A stretch of 63,007 bases of DNA, taken from the NCBI GenBank assembly GCA_040754075.1, contig JBFMDH010000040.1:1-63007 (forward strand), given 5' to 3'. The notes under the pieces are model-generated. The model ran no database searches, was not told where the DNA came from, and was given only the letters and a program-made list of their open reading frames with translations. How positions within the stretch are numbered: the stretch's first letter is position 1; every line of letters starts with the position of its first letter. Positions 55,140 through 63,007 of the stretch are shown piece after piece. The stretch comes from Acidobacteriota bacterium. GTDB taxonomy: Bacteria > Acidobacteriota > Blastocatellia > UBA7656. Made by a program: the position numbers and the translations under genes.

Positions 55140-57269
55140 ATGAAGAATAAAGCTGTATTTACCCTTTTATTTTGGCTGGGTCTGACGGTTGCCATCATCG
55201 TGATGGGAAGCCAAGCGTGGGCGCAACAAGCGCCGCCCGCCGAAGAAAAAGCTTCACCGGCAACAAACGAGAGCGAAAAAAAACCGCCTTCAACGACTTC
55301 GGAAAAAGCGCAGCAATCGCCAACCCCTGCGGGCGGCGCTTACACGGTTATCTCCAGCATAGAGCTTGGGGTGCGCGGCATTATCATTGATGGCAATGCC
55401 GATAAATATCGCAGCGATCTGAACTACACGCCGGGCTTTCGGGTTTTCGATGCCAGTTTGCTGCTCCAGTCCAAAGATAACAATGGCGCGGTCTTCGATA
55501 CCTTGATGGTGAGTTCGTTTGGCTGGGGCGGTGACCCGAATCGTCATTTGCGGGTCAATGCCGAAAAGACCAAAATTTATCGTTTCGACGCCAACTATCG
55601 CCGCTTCGATTATTTCAACAATCTTTTAAATCTGGCGCTCAATCAGCACACGGCAAATACGGAATACCGGCAGGGCGATTTTGAACTGACGTTGCTGCCG
55701 CAGAATGAGAAATTCAGAATCAGTCTGGGTTACTCGCTTGACCGCAATAGCGGCGCGTCGGTTACCACCTATGATTATCAACGCGACGAATTCCCGGTCT
55801 TTGCGCCCGTAAAATTTGAATCGAATGAATACCGTGTGGGCATTGATGGCAAGCTGTCGATTTTCGACATCTCGTTTCTTCAAGGGTGGCGATTTTTCAA
55901 AGAAGACACTACCTATTTCGTCACGTCGCCTTCACCCGGTAACAATCCGACGAATACCTCGGTAATCAATACCTTTCACAGAGACCTGCCGACGCGCACC
56001 CGCACGCCGTTTACCCGGCTCAGCCTGCATACTCTGGTAGCCAGAAAACTCGATTTCACCGGACGTTTTATCTACACCAGCGCGAAAACCAACTATGCGC
56101 TATTTGAAACCGTCACCGGCAGAGATTTTTCCGGCAACAATATTATTCTCGACAGCCTCACGGTCAGCGGAACCGCCAAGCGACCCAATACCCTGGGCGA
56201 CATCGGCGTCACCTTTTTAGCTTCTGACCGCTTGAGAATATCCAATACCTTTCGCCTCAACCGCTTTCATATTGATGGCGGTCAAACGCTCGACGAAGCG
56301 CTGTTTCGCACGCGACCGGGACCATTTGGCGATACCCTATTGCCGCCGGTACTGTTGGCAGATAATTTATCGTTTCGCACCACCAAGTATCGCCAGGCGA
56401 GCAACACCATCGAAGCCGATTATGATTTCACCTCGCGATTTTCGGCGCATCTCGGCTATCGCTATACCGACCGGCGCATCGAACTTTTCAATTTCGACCC
56501 GACCACCGCGCAACCCGCGCCCGGAGAATTTGAAGAGGAGACTTTTGATAACCGGACGAATTCTTACATCTTGGGATTCAAAGCGCGACCGGCGCGCATC
56601 TGGTCGCTCTATTTCGATTTGGAAAAAGGTGAAGCCGATAACGTCTTCACCCGTGTAGACAATTATGATTTCACCAATCTGCGGTTGCGTAGCATTCTGA
56701 GACCATCAAAAAATCTCTCGGTCAATCTCTCTTTAATGACCAGAGACAACACCAACCCTTCACTCGTTGAAGACTCACTGACCCGTAGTTTCGGCGCAGA
56801 TATTAATACGCGCACTTACGCCTCGTCTGTGGATTGGATTCCCAACAGAAAATTTTCGCTGAGTTCGGGCTATACCTATAGTCGTGTAACCAGCGAAGCG
56901 GCGATTATTTTCTTTGCCAACAACCTGCGAACCGAAGGGTTCAGCCGCTACTTTTTAAGAGACCATTTCGTCTTTGTGAATACTCATATTGAGTTGCATC
57001 CGCGCGCCCAATTATCTGCCGGTTACCGCATCCATAAAGACACCGGGCAAGGCGACCGCGTTTCGACACCCAATATCATCATCAGTTCATACCCGTTGCG
57101 TTTCCAATCGCCCGAAGTGCGAGTGGCTGTCAAACTACATAATTCGGTGGATTGGATTGCGGGTTATCAGTATTTCAATTATGAAGAAAAGTTGTTAAGC
57201 ACCCAAAATTATCGTACACATTTGCCATACACCTCTTTGCGAATCTATTTCGGGCGACCGGATCGCTAG
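55140..57269 (+). CDS. MtrB/PioB-like outer-membrane beta-barrel
   Basis: A 709-residue protein with a signal peptide (LLFWLGLTVAIIVMGSQAWA) and a Pro/Ala/Glu/Ser-rich plug region (about 25-75). From ISSIELGVRGIIIDGNADKY on, the text is dominated by alternating aromatic and polar strands (FRISLGYSLDRNSG, FSAHLGYRYTDRRIEL, FSLSSGYTYSRVTSEA), ending in a barrel-type strand LRIYFGRPDR. The order decahaem cytochrome then barrel, 30 bp apart, is the MtrA-MtrB / PioA-PioB porin-cytochrome layout. The barrel should hold the cytochrome across the outer membrane. Confidence 0.85.
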   Translation: MKNKAVFTLLFWLGLTVAIIVMGSQAWAQQAPPAEEKASPATNESEKKPPSTTSEKAQQSPTPAGGAYTVISSIELGVRGIIIDGNADKYRSDLNYTPGFRVFDASLLLQSKDNNGAVFDTLMVSSFGWGGDPNRHLRVNAEKTKIYRFDANYRRFDYFNNLLNLALNQHTANTEYRQGDFELTLLPQNEKFRISLGYSLDRNSGASVTTYDYQRDEFPVFAPVKFESNEYRVGIDGKLSIFDISFLQGWRFFKEDTTYFVTSPSPGNNPTNTSVINTFHRDLPTRTRTPFTRLSLHTLVARKLDFTGRFIYTSAKTNYALFETVTGRDFSGNNIILDSLTVSGTAKRPNTLGDIGVTFLASDRLRISNTFRLNRFHIDGGQTLDEALFRTRPGPFGDTLLPPVLLADNLSFRTTKYRQASNTIEADYDFTSRFSAHLGYRYTDRRIELFNFDPTTAQPAPGEFEEETFDNRTNSYILGFKARPARIWSLYFDLEKGEADNVFTRVDNYDFTNLRLRSILRPSKNLSVNLSLMTRDNTNPSLVEDSLTRSFGADINTRTYASSVDWIPNRKFSLSSGYTYSRVTSEAAIIFFANNLRTEGFSRYFLRDHFVFVNTHIELHPRAQLSAGYRIHKDTGQGDRVSTPNIIISSYPLRFQSPEVRVAVKLHNSVDWIAGYQYFNYEEKLLSTQNYRTHLPYTSLRIYFGRPDR

Positions 57270-57326
57270 AGATGCATCGGTACGGAAATTCACTTTCCGG
57301 GAGCAGGCGCACAAACAGCCAATAGC

Positions 57327-57376
57327 GGGTGACGGAATCAGGCAAATTTCAGTTACCGCAGACGCCTCGGTCACCC
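57327..57376 (+). promoter_or_regulatory. Stem-loop in the leader of the pentahaem cytochrome gene
   Basis: GGGTGAC (57327-57333) pairs with GTCACCC (57370-57376) and AGGC (57340-57343) with GCCT (57364-57367). A second small hairpin (TTATCCCC/GGGGGTAA) lies at 57426-57444. There is no T tract, so it is not an ordinary terminator. It could control the third gene of the cytochrome cluster independently; the class is unknown. Confidence 0.3.
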
Positions 57377-57521
57377 AGAGCAATAATGATTTAAAGCGCA
57401 CTCCTCAACCGAGCACGCAATCAACTTATCCCCTGCGGGGGTAAGCATGATTGACCAGACAGGCAAACCAAACCGCTGGCCACCTCCTGCAGGGCGTATC
57501 TTTAATATGGAGGTGGCTATT

Positions 57522-58451
57522 ATGGCCAAAAAATTCATTCAAATCAGCTTCCTGGCATTTTTTCTTGTAAGCCTTCTCGCCCTCACCAGTTCATCATCAG
57601 CCCAGTCCAACCCCACACCTGCCCCCCTGGGACGACCCGATTATAACTATGCCGAATCCGATGGCTGCACCCGTTGCCATTTTGTTTACGGAGAAAAGGG
57701 CGACCATATGCCCGAAGCGGTTGGTATGTATTTCGATACCGCGAAGAATGCCTTCGCATTCACCGGAGGTGGCTGGCGGGCTTCAGCCCATTCCCAGTCA
57801 AATTACAAAACCACCCAGAATACTTTTTGCGCCAAGTGTCATTCGCCCCTACAGGCAAAAGCTGACGCCGAATTCAAGCTGGGCAAATCCGAACCCATCG
57901 CTGATGGTCAAGTTGAAGGCGTGACCTGCGCCGCCTGTCATCCGAACCACAACGCCGCAGTCGTATTAGGTCGCCGCCTCGGCATCTATAAATTTGGCAT
58001 GGACAAAACGAAGCCCGAAGCTTATGACGTGGTTCACGAAGGCAATGAAGACCTGCTTTGTCTCAATTGTCATCAGACGCGCCATAACGAGGGCAATCCG
58101 GCATTCGACCTGATGTATGTTGCCGAAGTTCGTTGTATGGATTGTCACATGGCAGTGTATGGCAAGATAACCGGCACTGAGGTTGACAAGCGGTTCCATG
58201 ATTTTAAAGTTGCCAAGAATCTGCCTTATTCCTGTGGGGTGATGGGGTCAATGACTCACTGCCATCCCGAATTCGGACCGGAAGCCACGGCAGCGTTCAT
58301 TCCCTACCTGAAAAATCAACATAAAGATATGTGGACGCCTGACAAGACCACAAAGAAATTAAGAACCGCTGCGGACTACCTGAAACTCTGGAAGACCCTG
58401 CAAGCGCAGTTTGAAAATCAAACCGGCGAAGCGCCACCGAATGGGCGATAA
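57522..58451 (+). CDS. Exported pentahaem c-type cytochrome (cytochrome c554-like)
   Basis: A 309-residue protein. ATG 57522 follows GGAGGT by seven bases and opens a signal peptide (FIQISFLAFFLVSLLALTSS). Five CxxCH sites are visible: CTRCH, CAKCH, CAACH, CLNCH and CMDCH. A further cysteine pair ends in CH with eight residues between the cysteines (CGVMGSMTHCH, near 57% to 80% of the length), which could be an unusual haem site or a disulfide. The arrangement GWRASAHS and CHPNHN resembles cytochrome c554-type proteins. It follows the MtrA/MtrB-like pair and is probably the terminal or accessory haem protein of the conduit. Confidence 0.85.
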   Translation: MAKKFIQISFLAFFLVSLLALTSSSSAQSNPTPAPLGRPDYNYAESDGCTRCHFVYGEKGDHMPEAVGMYFDTAKNAFAFTGGGWRASAHSQSNYKTTQNTFCAKCHSPLQAKADAEFKLGKSEPIADGQVEGVTCAACHPNHNAAVVLGRRLGIYKFGMDKTKPEAYDVVHEGNEDLLCLNCHQTRHNEGNPAFDLMYVAEVRCMDCHMAVYGKITGTEVDKRFHDFKVAKNLPYSCGVMGSMTHCHPEFGPEATAAFIPYLKNQHKDMWTPDKTTKKLRTAADYLKLWKTLQAQFENQTGEAPPNGR

Positions 58452-58599
58452 TGCCAATGGGTGGCGGTTTAATCCGGTTCATCTAGCCGAAAGGAGGTGA
58501 GAGCAAAAAGTTGAATAACGGTTATCATTCACCACATCAGCTAACCCGGGAACGTTGATGAATGATGATCAATCAATTGAATTATGAATCAATCTTATT

Positions 58600-58643
58600 A
58601 AGCGGCTCTTCTCATCTGAAAGTTTTGAGAGGAGCCGCTTTTA
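58600..58643. terminator. Bidirectional terminator after the cytochrome cluster
   Basis: A 15-bp stem with one G-T wobble (58600-58614 with 58626-58640) and an 11-nt loop, followed by TTTA. It lies between the convergent pentahaem cytochrome and DinB genes; reading from the DinB side the stem is followed by an A/T-rich run. Confidence 0.75.
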
Positions 58644-58681
58644 AAATTCCCGCTCTAAGTTCGACTCGTCGCGTCTATACC

Positions 58682-59158
58682 TTACGCCGATTCATGCTCC
58701 AGGGCTTTGCGAAGTTGCAGGATTTGTCCGAGATGATAAGCGTTATGGTCGGCGATTAATAAAATTTCCCTGAGATAGGTATGCCCATCGGTGTGCGAAA
58801 TCACCGCGGTTAAATCAACCTTCGGGTCTTCAACCAGTTTAATCGTTGCTTGCAAATCAGCAACAAAACCCGACAGCGATTGCTGCCAATTGGCATCGCT
58901 CATCTGTTGGGGATTTTGCGGCCAATAGCCCGCGGGAAATTCCGGCGACCGCCAATCCGAGTCAAGCGTGTAGCGCAAAATGTCTTCCTGAGCGAGCCGC
59001 ATATGTTCGAGCACTTCCCAGATGGAATGCTGTGCGCCAACCGGTTTGACATTTCTATGTGCAGGATTCAGATGTTCTATCGCCTTTTCAAAAGTGATGT
59101 GCGCCTGCCCGCCGTTTAAGAGTTCGACAAGACTTTTACGAAGCGTGTTATCATTCAT
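58682..59158 (-). CDS. DinB/YfiT-like four-helix metalloprotein
   Basis: A 158-residue protein from ATG 59158, with AGGAAAATT just upstream; the longer frame adds 18 poor residues. The DinB-fold histidines are seen in SIWEVLEHMRLAQEDIL and in LIADHNAYHLGQILQLRKAL. A third, HTDGHTYLREIL, lies between. The fold binds a divalent metal and is used by thiol transferases (bacillithiol, mycothiol) and by many proteins without known function. Its gene is convergent with the cytochrome cluster and does not belong to it. Confidence 0.85.
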   Translation of the reverse strand: MNDNTLRKSLVELLNGGQAHITFEKAIEHLNPAHRNVKPVGAQHSIWEVLEHMRLAQEDILRYTLDSDWRSPEFPAGYWPQNPQQMSDANWQQSLSGFVADLQATIKLVEDPKVDLTAVISHTDGHTYLREILLIADHNAYHLGQILQLRKALEHESA

Positions 59159-59248
59159 AATTTTCCTGAGAACGATGATAAATTTTTCTGCGTATCCAAT
59201 GCTGCCTGACATCAGGCAACATTAATTAAAAATACTAATTCACAGTTT

Positions 59249-60157
59249 ATGCAAATGGCAAAACTCACGACCAAAATCCCCCCGATGCTCTTTGTTGTGG
59301 CGGCAATTTTACTCTGGAGCACCGGCGGGTTGTTTATCAAGATGACTACGCTCGATGCTTTTGCAGTCAATGCCGCGCGTTCGTTTCTGGCGGCGTTGAC
59401 GGTTGCATTTTTCACCTTTAGAAAAGGCTTGCGGCTGACGCCGTTCATTCTGTTGAAATCGCTCATCTATGCCGGCATCCTTTCGAGCTTCGTTTACGCG
59501 ACCAAAACCACTACCGCCGCCAATGCTATTTTTTTGCAGTACACCGCGCCGATTTATGTGTTGGCGTTGTCGCCTTTTGTATTGAAAGAAAAATTTCGCG
59601 GCACGGATTTGATTATCGTGGTTTGCTGTCTGGCGGGAATGGGATTGTTTTTTTTAGAAACGCCGGGCGCAACAACTCAACTGGCAGCCAGCCGCTTTAC
59701 CGGCAATCTGGTGGCGCTGGTTTCAGGGGTTTTGTTCGGTTTGTATTTTGTTCTGCTGCGCCATCCGAAATCGCTTGGCAATCGCAATCCGGCAATCTCG
59801 GTGTTTTATGGCAACCTGCTGGTGGTGGTGTTTATGTTGCCCTTTCTGTTTCACCATCCGCCGCAACCGACCAAAGGTGATTTGCTTGCCGTGCTGTTTC
59901 TTGGGGTCTTTCAAATCGGCATTTCCTATACGCTCTTCACCTATGGAGTTGCCAGAGGCGTTCGCCCCTTTGATGCGAGCATCATCGGTTTTCTTGAACC
60001 CTTATTAAATCCGGTGTGGGTCTTTCTGGTGGTTGGTGAAACGCCGAGTCTGTGGGCGATTATCGGCGGGTTGGTCATCATTGCAACGGTAGCCGCGCAT
60101 ACCATCTGGAATAATCGCAACCGCCTATCAACCGCCAAACAAACCACTCCCGGCTAA
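59249..60157 (+). CDS. EamA-family (DMT superfamily) transporter
   Basis: A 302-residue polytopic protein with ten predicted membrane helices in two EamA halves: FVVAAILLWSTGGLFIKM to ALSPFVLKEKF, and LVALVSGVLFGLYFVLLR to IIGGLVIIATVAAHTIW. The motifs STGGLFIK and FLEPLLNPVWVFLVVGE are typical. Members export metabolites or amino acids; the substrate cannot be predicted. It starts 90 bp after the divergent DinB gene. Confidence 0.9.
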   Translation: MQMAKLTTKIPPMLFVVAAILLWSTGGLFIKMTTLDAFAVNAARSFLAALTVAFFTFRKGLRLTPFILLKSLIYAGILSSFVYATKTTTAANAIFLQYTAPIYVLALSPFVLKEKFRGTDLIIVVCCLAGMGLFFLETPGATTQLAASRFTGNLVALVSGVLFGLYFVLLRHPKSLGNRNPAISVFYGNLLVVVFMLPFLFHHPPQPTKGDLLAVLFLGVFQIGISYTLFTYGVARGVRPFDASIIGFLEPLLNPVWVFLVVGETPSLWAIIGGLVIIATVAAHTIWNNRNRLSTAKQTTPG

Positions 60158-60189
60158 CTCCTTATTCATAACAACGATTGTGAAGCCAC

Positions 60190-60960
60190 TTATTTAGTTG
60201 ATGAGTCTATATCCCGGTGATAGCGGTCACGCATATCCTCAAAAGCGGAAATAAGCTTTTGGTCGGTGGTTGAGAAACCGTATTCAATGGCTCGTTCAGA
60301 GAAACTGGGGATTGCAAAAACCGCGCTATTTCTATCAACGATCCAGAAGTACAAGGGCACATAGGAATCAATCTCACGAATTTTTGCGCCTGCCAGCACG
60401 ACTTCTAAAGTTCGTTTCTCATCTTTCTTCAACATTTCTAAAAAATATTCTCTGGTCAAATCCTCAAAACCTGGCGCGCCACCATGTAAAGAAAGATATT
60501 TCTCAAGCCGTTTAGCATTGCCGGAATCCTGTTTCCATTCTTCCCAGGTTTGCGCCGGTTTAAAGAATTGCTCAATAACTGATTTGTTGCGGGAGGTTTC
60601 ATTTAAGCAGGTTATATTGACACGCACTTCCTCTTGCTGAATCTTGCGTTCGAGAGCCTGGCGGTAGGCAAGCCAATTGATAGGGTCTGAAAAGCTACCA
60701 TAGGCAGGATAATCGCAAAATATTTCTATCTCTCGTTTTGCGTGTTCTAAAAAGGCAACAACTTCGGGAAAGTATTCCGGGAATTGACCGATATATCGAG
60801 TTGAAAGAGAACGCCTGACCTCATCTAAGGCAGTGGTATGGCTCTTGGCTTCGCTGGTCTGATTTCTTGCTTCAGAAATAACCTGGCGAATCTCACGAAG
60901 GTGCCATATGCCAACCACAAAGGCTAAAACGGCAAGCACCAAGCCTAAAATCTCAACCAT
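60190..60960 (-). CDS. Membrane-anchored protein of unknown function
   Basis: A 256-residue protein. One N-terminal membrane helix (ILGLVLAVLAFVVGIWHL, residues 4-21) is followed by a short helical region (EARNQTSEAKSHTTALDEVRR) and a globular cytoplasmic part. This includes VAFLEHAKREIEIFCDYPAYG and VRVNITCLNETSRNKSVIEQFF, which have alternating beta strand and helix character, and a C-terminal IDSYVPLYFWIVDRNSAVFAIPSF. I do not recognise the family. AAGGAGACTTT lies before the ATG. A truncated reading frame ends 12 bp upstream. Confidence 0.6.
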   Translation of the reverse strand: MVEILGLVLAVLAFVVGIWHLREIRQVISEARNQTSEAKSHTTALDEVRRSLSTRYIGQFPEYFPEVVAFLEHAKREIEIFCDYPAYGSFSDPINWLAYRQALERKIQQEEVRVNITCLNETSRNKSVIEQFFKPAQTWEEWKQDSGNAKRLEKYLSLHGGAPGFEDLTREYFLEMLKKDEKRTLEVVLAGAKIREIDSYVPLYFWIVDRNSAVFAIPSFSERAIEYGFSTTDQKLISAFEDMRDRYHRDIDSSTK

Positions 60961-61247
60961 AAAGTCTCCTTGTCATGTTTCAGATTTCACTAAAAAAAGA
61001 ATTAAGGGTGAAATAATAGCTGGCGGCGCGAAGTCTATTCCGGTTCTCCAAATCTTGTCAATCAAGGTTGATTTAACATCTTGCCATTTTGTTTGCGGTG
61101 TGATGGTTTCAGTGTCGGCTCGTCTGCGATTCGTAGCGGGAGCTTCGCGGCATGCGTTACTGCCCCACCCACCCGAAGGTGCACGTTGCCCGCGCGTTCT
61201 TTGGCGCTTCGCGCACATAATAAAAAATAGATTAATATTTTGATGAA
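60961..61247 (-). other. Intergenic region with a possible gene remnant
   Basis: Directly upstream of the gene at 60960, a minus-strand frame ends at 60973 with WQDVKSTLIDKIW and a hydrophobic segment FAPPAIISPLILFLV, and looks like the tail of a small membrane protein. No start codon is found in frame near that text. The part at about 61110-61220 is GC-rich and palindromic, unlike the AT-rich surroundings, and may be a repeat that cut the gene. I annotate it as a remnant only. Confidence 0.3.
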
Positions 61248-62948
61248 TCACCTTCGTCCCTTCTTTCTTTTCTTTTTACTTTGGATAGCTTGTTGCTTAC
61301 GGCTATTTCGCTTCCTTTGAGTTTTTTTATTTTCCATCTCTATTCTAAATTTTTCTAACTCTTGATTTTTCTTTTCAGCCATCTCAGCTCTCTTGATACT
61401 AATATAGGTGATTTTTTGTAGTTGATGGGTTCGTTCTTCCTGTATCTGGGCCATTTCGTTTGCAAGTTGAATTGCCGCCAATGGGCGATCTGAAGGTTTC
61501 AATCTACTTAAAACTTTTTCTGGTGGCTCACCATATTTACGCCCTATTGTTTGGTTATATCGTTGGCTCTCTTCTGTTATAAGAATGGCTGATTGATCAA
61601 TAGTAGTTCCCATAACAATTTCCAGAATGTTTTCATCAATTAAAGTTAATCCAGATTGTGCGCATCCCCAAAGGATAGCTTGAAACGCTTTATCTGCTGA
61701 CATTTCATCAGAAGATTTTGAAAGGGTTGAAGCAAATCGAAGAAAAGCATCGGGCTGCCAAGTTAAATGATCTGATGTCTTATCCAAAATGTTTAAAAGA
61801 GAAGTATTACTAATAAACCAAGAAGGTGAGGCTTCTGCTTGCTCAGATAAGATATTATATTTCCCTTCTCGTTCACTTCTAACAATAATATAGGCTTCTG
61901 ACTCGGGCCTTGCTTTTTTATAAGGGTCAAAAAGCGGGAAATATAAGTTATTTTCTATTTCATCTTTTTCTTCAGTTGGTGTTTGCGTATTTGCTTCTCT
62001 TAGCTCAATAAGCTTTTCAGTATACCTTTCGGCTTCCTTATATTCTTCTTGGGAAAAACCTGGCCAATTATTAAAATCAATGACATCAATACCTATTTTT
62101 TCAAGCTTTATCCGAATATCCTTTTCGGTTGGCTTTCTGTTTCCAAAAATAGTAAATAAATAACTCTTCCAATCACAATTATTGCCAACTGCTTGCCATT
62201 TAATAAATCCCTCTAGAAATTGATTTTCGCTTCTAAATGGAGTTTGTCCTTTAGCGGCTGCTGTGATGTATGGAGATGATTGTCCGTATCTCTTAATAAT
62301 CTTATCCGCGTAAATTAAATGTTCGCAGGTTTCATTGAATAATTTCGAGGTTGTAAAAAAACGAACGCCAGCTTCTTTCAATCGAGAAAAACAATCAAGG
62401 AAAATGAGATTAGTAGCTGCACCTAATGCTAATGCAGGGATTTGTGCATTTGAATCAACTAACCACACAGTTTTCTTTGCTTCTTTAAGTCTTTGAATTA
62501 CCACATCGCCAAAAACCCCCAAAGAGTGATAAGCAAAAAACCCTTGAGATATTCTACCCAAATAGGCTTTTTCTGATTTATTAGCTTGTACAAATGCGTC
62601 TAAAGAGATACAAGAAAAGGCGAATCTCAGCAGATATGAATCATATTTTGATGCAGCTAGATTAATAAACTTAATAATAGAGCTTGGGATAGGTGCCACT
62701 TTATTTTTACTACTAGGAGAAAATAACGTTGTCGCAAGAGTTAACCCTCCTTCTCTGAAATATCCAGTAAGAGATGCTTCAATATCGGTTGTAATCATGT
62801 CCACCTCTGTTTGAGATAATGAAGGAAAATTTCTCTTTAAACGGATTTGCAATGATCCTTTAAATTGTTCTCTTAATAACCAATGGTTCGGACAAAAAAT
62901 GAGATGAAAAAATAAGCCAATACCGATTAAATGGATGTTTCCAGACAC
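61248..62948 (-). CDS. Large unrecognised protein, possible PIN-like nuclease domain
   Basis: A 566-residue frame; GTG 62948 is the outermost start and the first 25 residues may not be native. The base composition is clearly AT-richer than the rest of the window, which suggests horizontal transfer. VWLVDSNAQIPALALGAA followed by FFTTSKLFNETCEHLIYADK resembles the first aspartate and the conserved glutamate of PIN-like RNases. The middle contains a Glu/Arg-rich region, and the C-terminus is a coiled coil with a very basic tail (KKKRKKGRR). No partner gene is visible in the window. A defence or toxin role is possible but not shown. Confidence 0.5.
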   Translation of the reverse strand: MSGNIHLIGIGLFFHLIFCPNHWLLREQFKGSLQIRLKRNFPSLSQTEVDMITTDIEASLTGYFREGGLTLATTLFSPSSKNKVAPIPSSIIKFINLAASKYDSYLLRFAFSCISLDAFVQANKSEKAYLGRISQGFFAYHSLGVFGDVVIQRLKEAKKTVWLVDSNAQIPALALGAATNLIFLDCFSRLKEAGVRFFTTSKLFNETCEHLIYADKIIKRYGQSSPYITAAAKGQTPFRSENQFLEGFIKWQAVGNNCDWKSYLFTIFGNRKPTEKDIRIKLEKIGIDVIDFNNWPGFSQEEYKEAERYTEKLIELREANTQTPTEEKDEIENNLYFPLFDPYKKARPESEAYIIVRSEREGKYNILSEQAEASPSWFISNTSLLNILDKTSDHLTWQPDAFLRFASTLSKSSDEMSADKAFQAILWGCAQSGLTLIDENILEIVMGTTIDQSAILITEESQRYNQTIGRKYGEPPEKVLSRLKPSDRPLAAIQLANEMAQIQEERTHQLQKITYISIKRAEMAEKKNQELEKFRIEMENKKTQRKRNSRKQQAIQSKKKRKKGRR

Positions 62949-62969
62949 CAGACAATCGGAGATTGGCTT

Positions 62970-63007
62970 ATGACTTTCGTCAACCAGATTTTAGATCAGA
63001 TGACCAA
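62970..63007 (+). CDS. Partial gene at the right edge, possible transposase start
   Basis: ATG 62970, seven bases after GGAGA (62958-62962), begins MTFVNQILDQMT and runs off the window. The text resembles the start of some DDE transposases of the IS4-like group. If so, the left end of an insertion sequence lies between about 62880 and 62969 and has cut the 5' end of the divergent gene. Twelve codons are too few for a firm call. Confidence 0.25.
   Translation, partial: MTFVNQILDQMT

Noticed and set aside
58511-58558. TTG-started 15-codon frame after a strong AGGAGG
   Set aside because: The spacing from GGAGG to the TTG is 13 bases, too long, and the peptide (NNGYHSPHQLTRER) is unknown. The AGGAGG may just be part of a structured 3' region of the cytochrome transcript.
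61110-61220. Integron attC site in the GC-rich patch
   Set aside because: No paired core sites (RYYYAAC/GTTRRRY) in the required arrangement and no integrase in view.

Overview
The window reads as chromosomal DNA of a Gram-negative bacterium, most likely an acidobacterium of the Blastocatellia type. The clues are a complete division and cell-wall (dcw) cluster with a meso-diaminopimelate MurE, paired secreted CRTAC1/UnbV proteins, an outer-membrane porin with multihaem cytochromes, and many heptanucleotide repeat arrays between genes. The taxonomic call is inferred from gene content only. No rRNA, tRNA or CRISPR array was seen.

Layout. 1-4.4 kb: two secreted FG-GAP/UnbV proteins around a small membrane protein. 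4.5-6.4 kb: an orphan 7TM sensor histidine kinase. 6.5-12.1 kb (minus strand): pnp, rpsO, a SPOR-domain protein and a ZIP metal transporter. 12.4-30.9 kb: the dcw cluster in the order rsmH, ftsL, ftsI, murE, murF, mraY, murD, ftsW, murG, murC, ftsQ, ftsA, ftsZ. It has no mraZ in front and no murB or ddl inside. 31-35.5 kb: a GT-C glycosyltransferase, a YdjC/HpnK deacetylase, a polyprenyl-phosphate glycosyltransferase and a methyltransferase, which look like an envelope-glycan set. 35.5-41.1 kb (minus strand): nitrilase, PcrA/UvrD helicase, isochorismatase-family hydrolase, a coiled-coil protein and a TPR lipid- or envelope-associated protein. 41.2-50.2 kb: polA, a SLOG-like protein, two secreted peptidases/esterases and a SUKH protein. 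50.2-53.7 kb: a GMC oxidoreductase with its Tat-exported small subunit, and an exported sugar isomerase-like protein. 53.7-58.5 kb: an MtrA/MtrB-like decahaem cytochrome plus outer-membrane barrel, followed by a pentahaem cytochrome, probably an electron conduit across the outer membrane. 58.6-63 kb: DinB protein, EamA transporter, two unrecognised genes (the last clearly AT-richer and probably acquired) and the first codons of a possible transposase at the right edge.

The most unusual structure is a family of 7-bp tandem arrays. They sit at or within a few bases of gene ends, usually as inverted pairs (array, spacer or cargo, reverse-complement array). Six of them lie inside the dcw cluster. 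Two pairs enclose genes for four-helix-bundle proteins of the 23S rRNA intervening-sequence (S23/IVP) family: an intact one between murG and murC, and one decayed by two frameshifts between ftsW and murG. Other arrays have become coding sequence: a loop inside MurF, the MurF C-terminus, a linker in PcrA, the end of MurG, and probably the signal peptide of the first CRTAC1 gene. I propose that these are copies of a small, poorly described mobile cassette.
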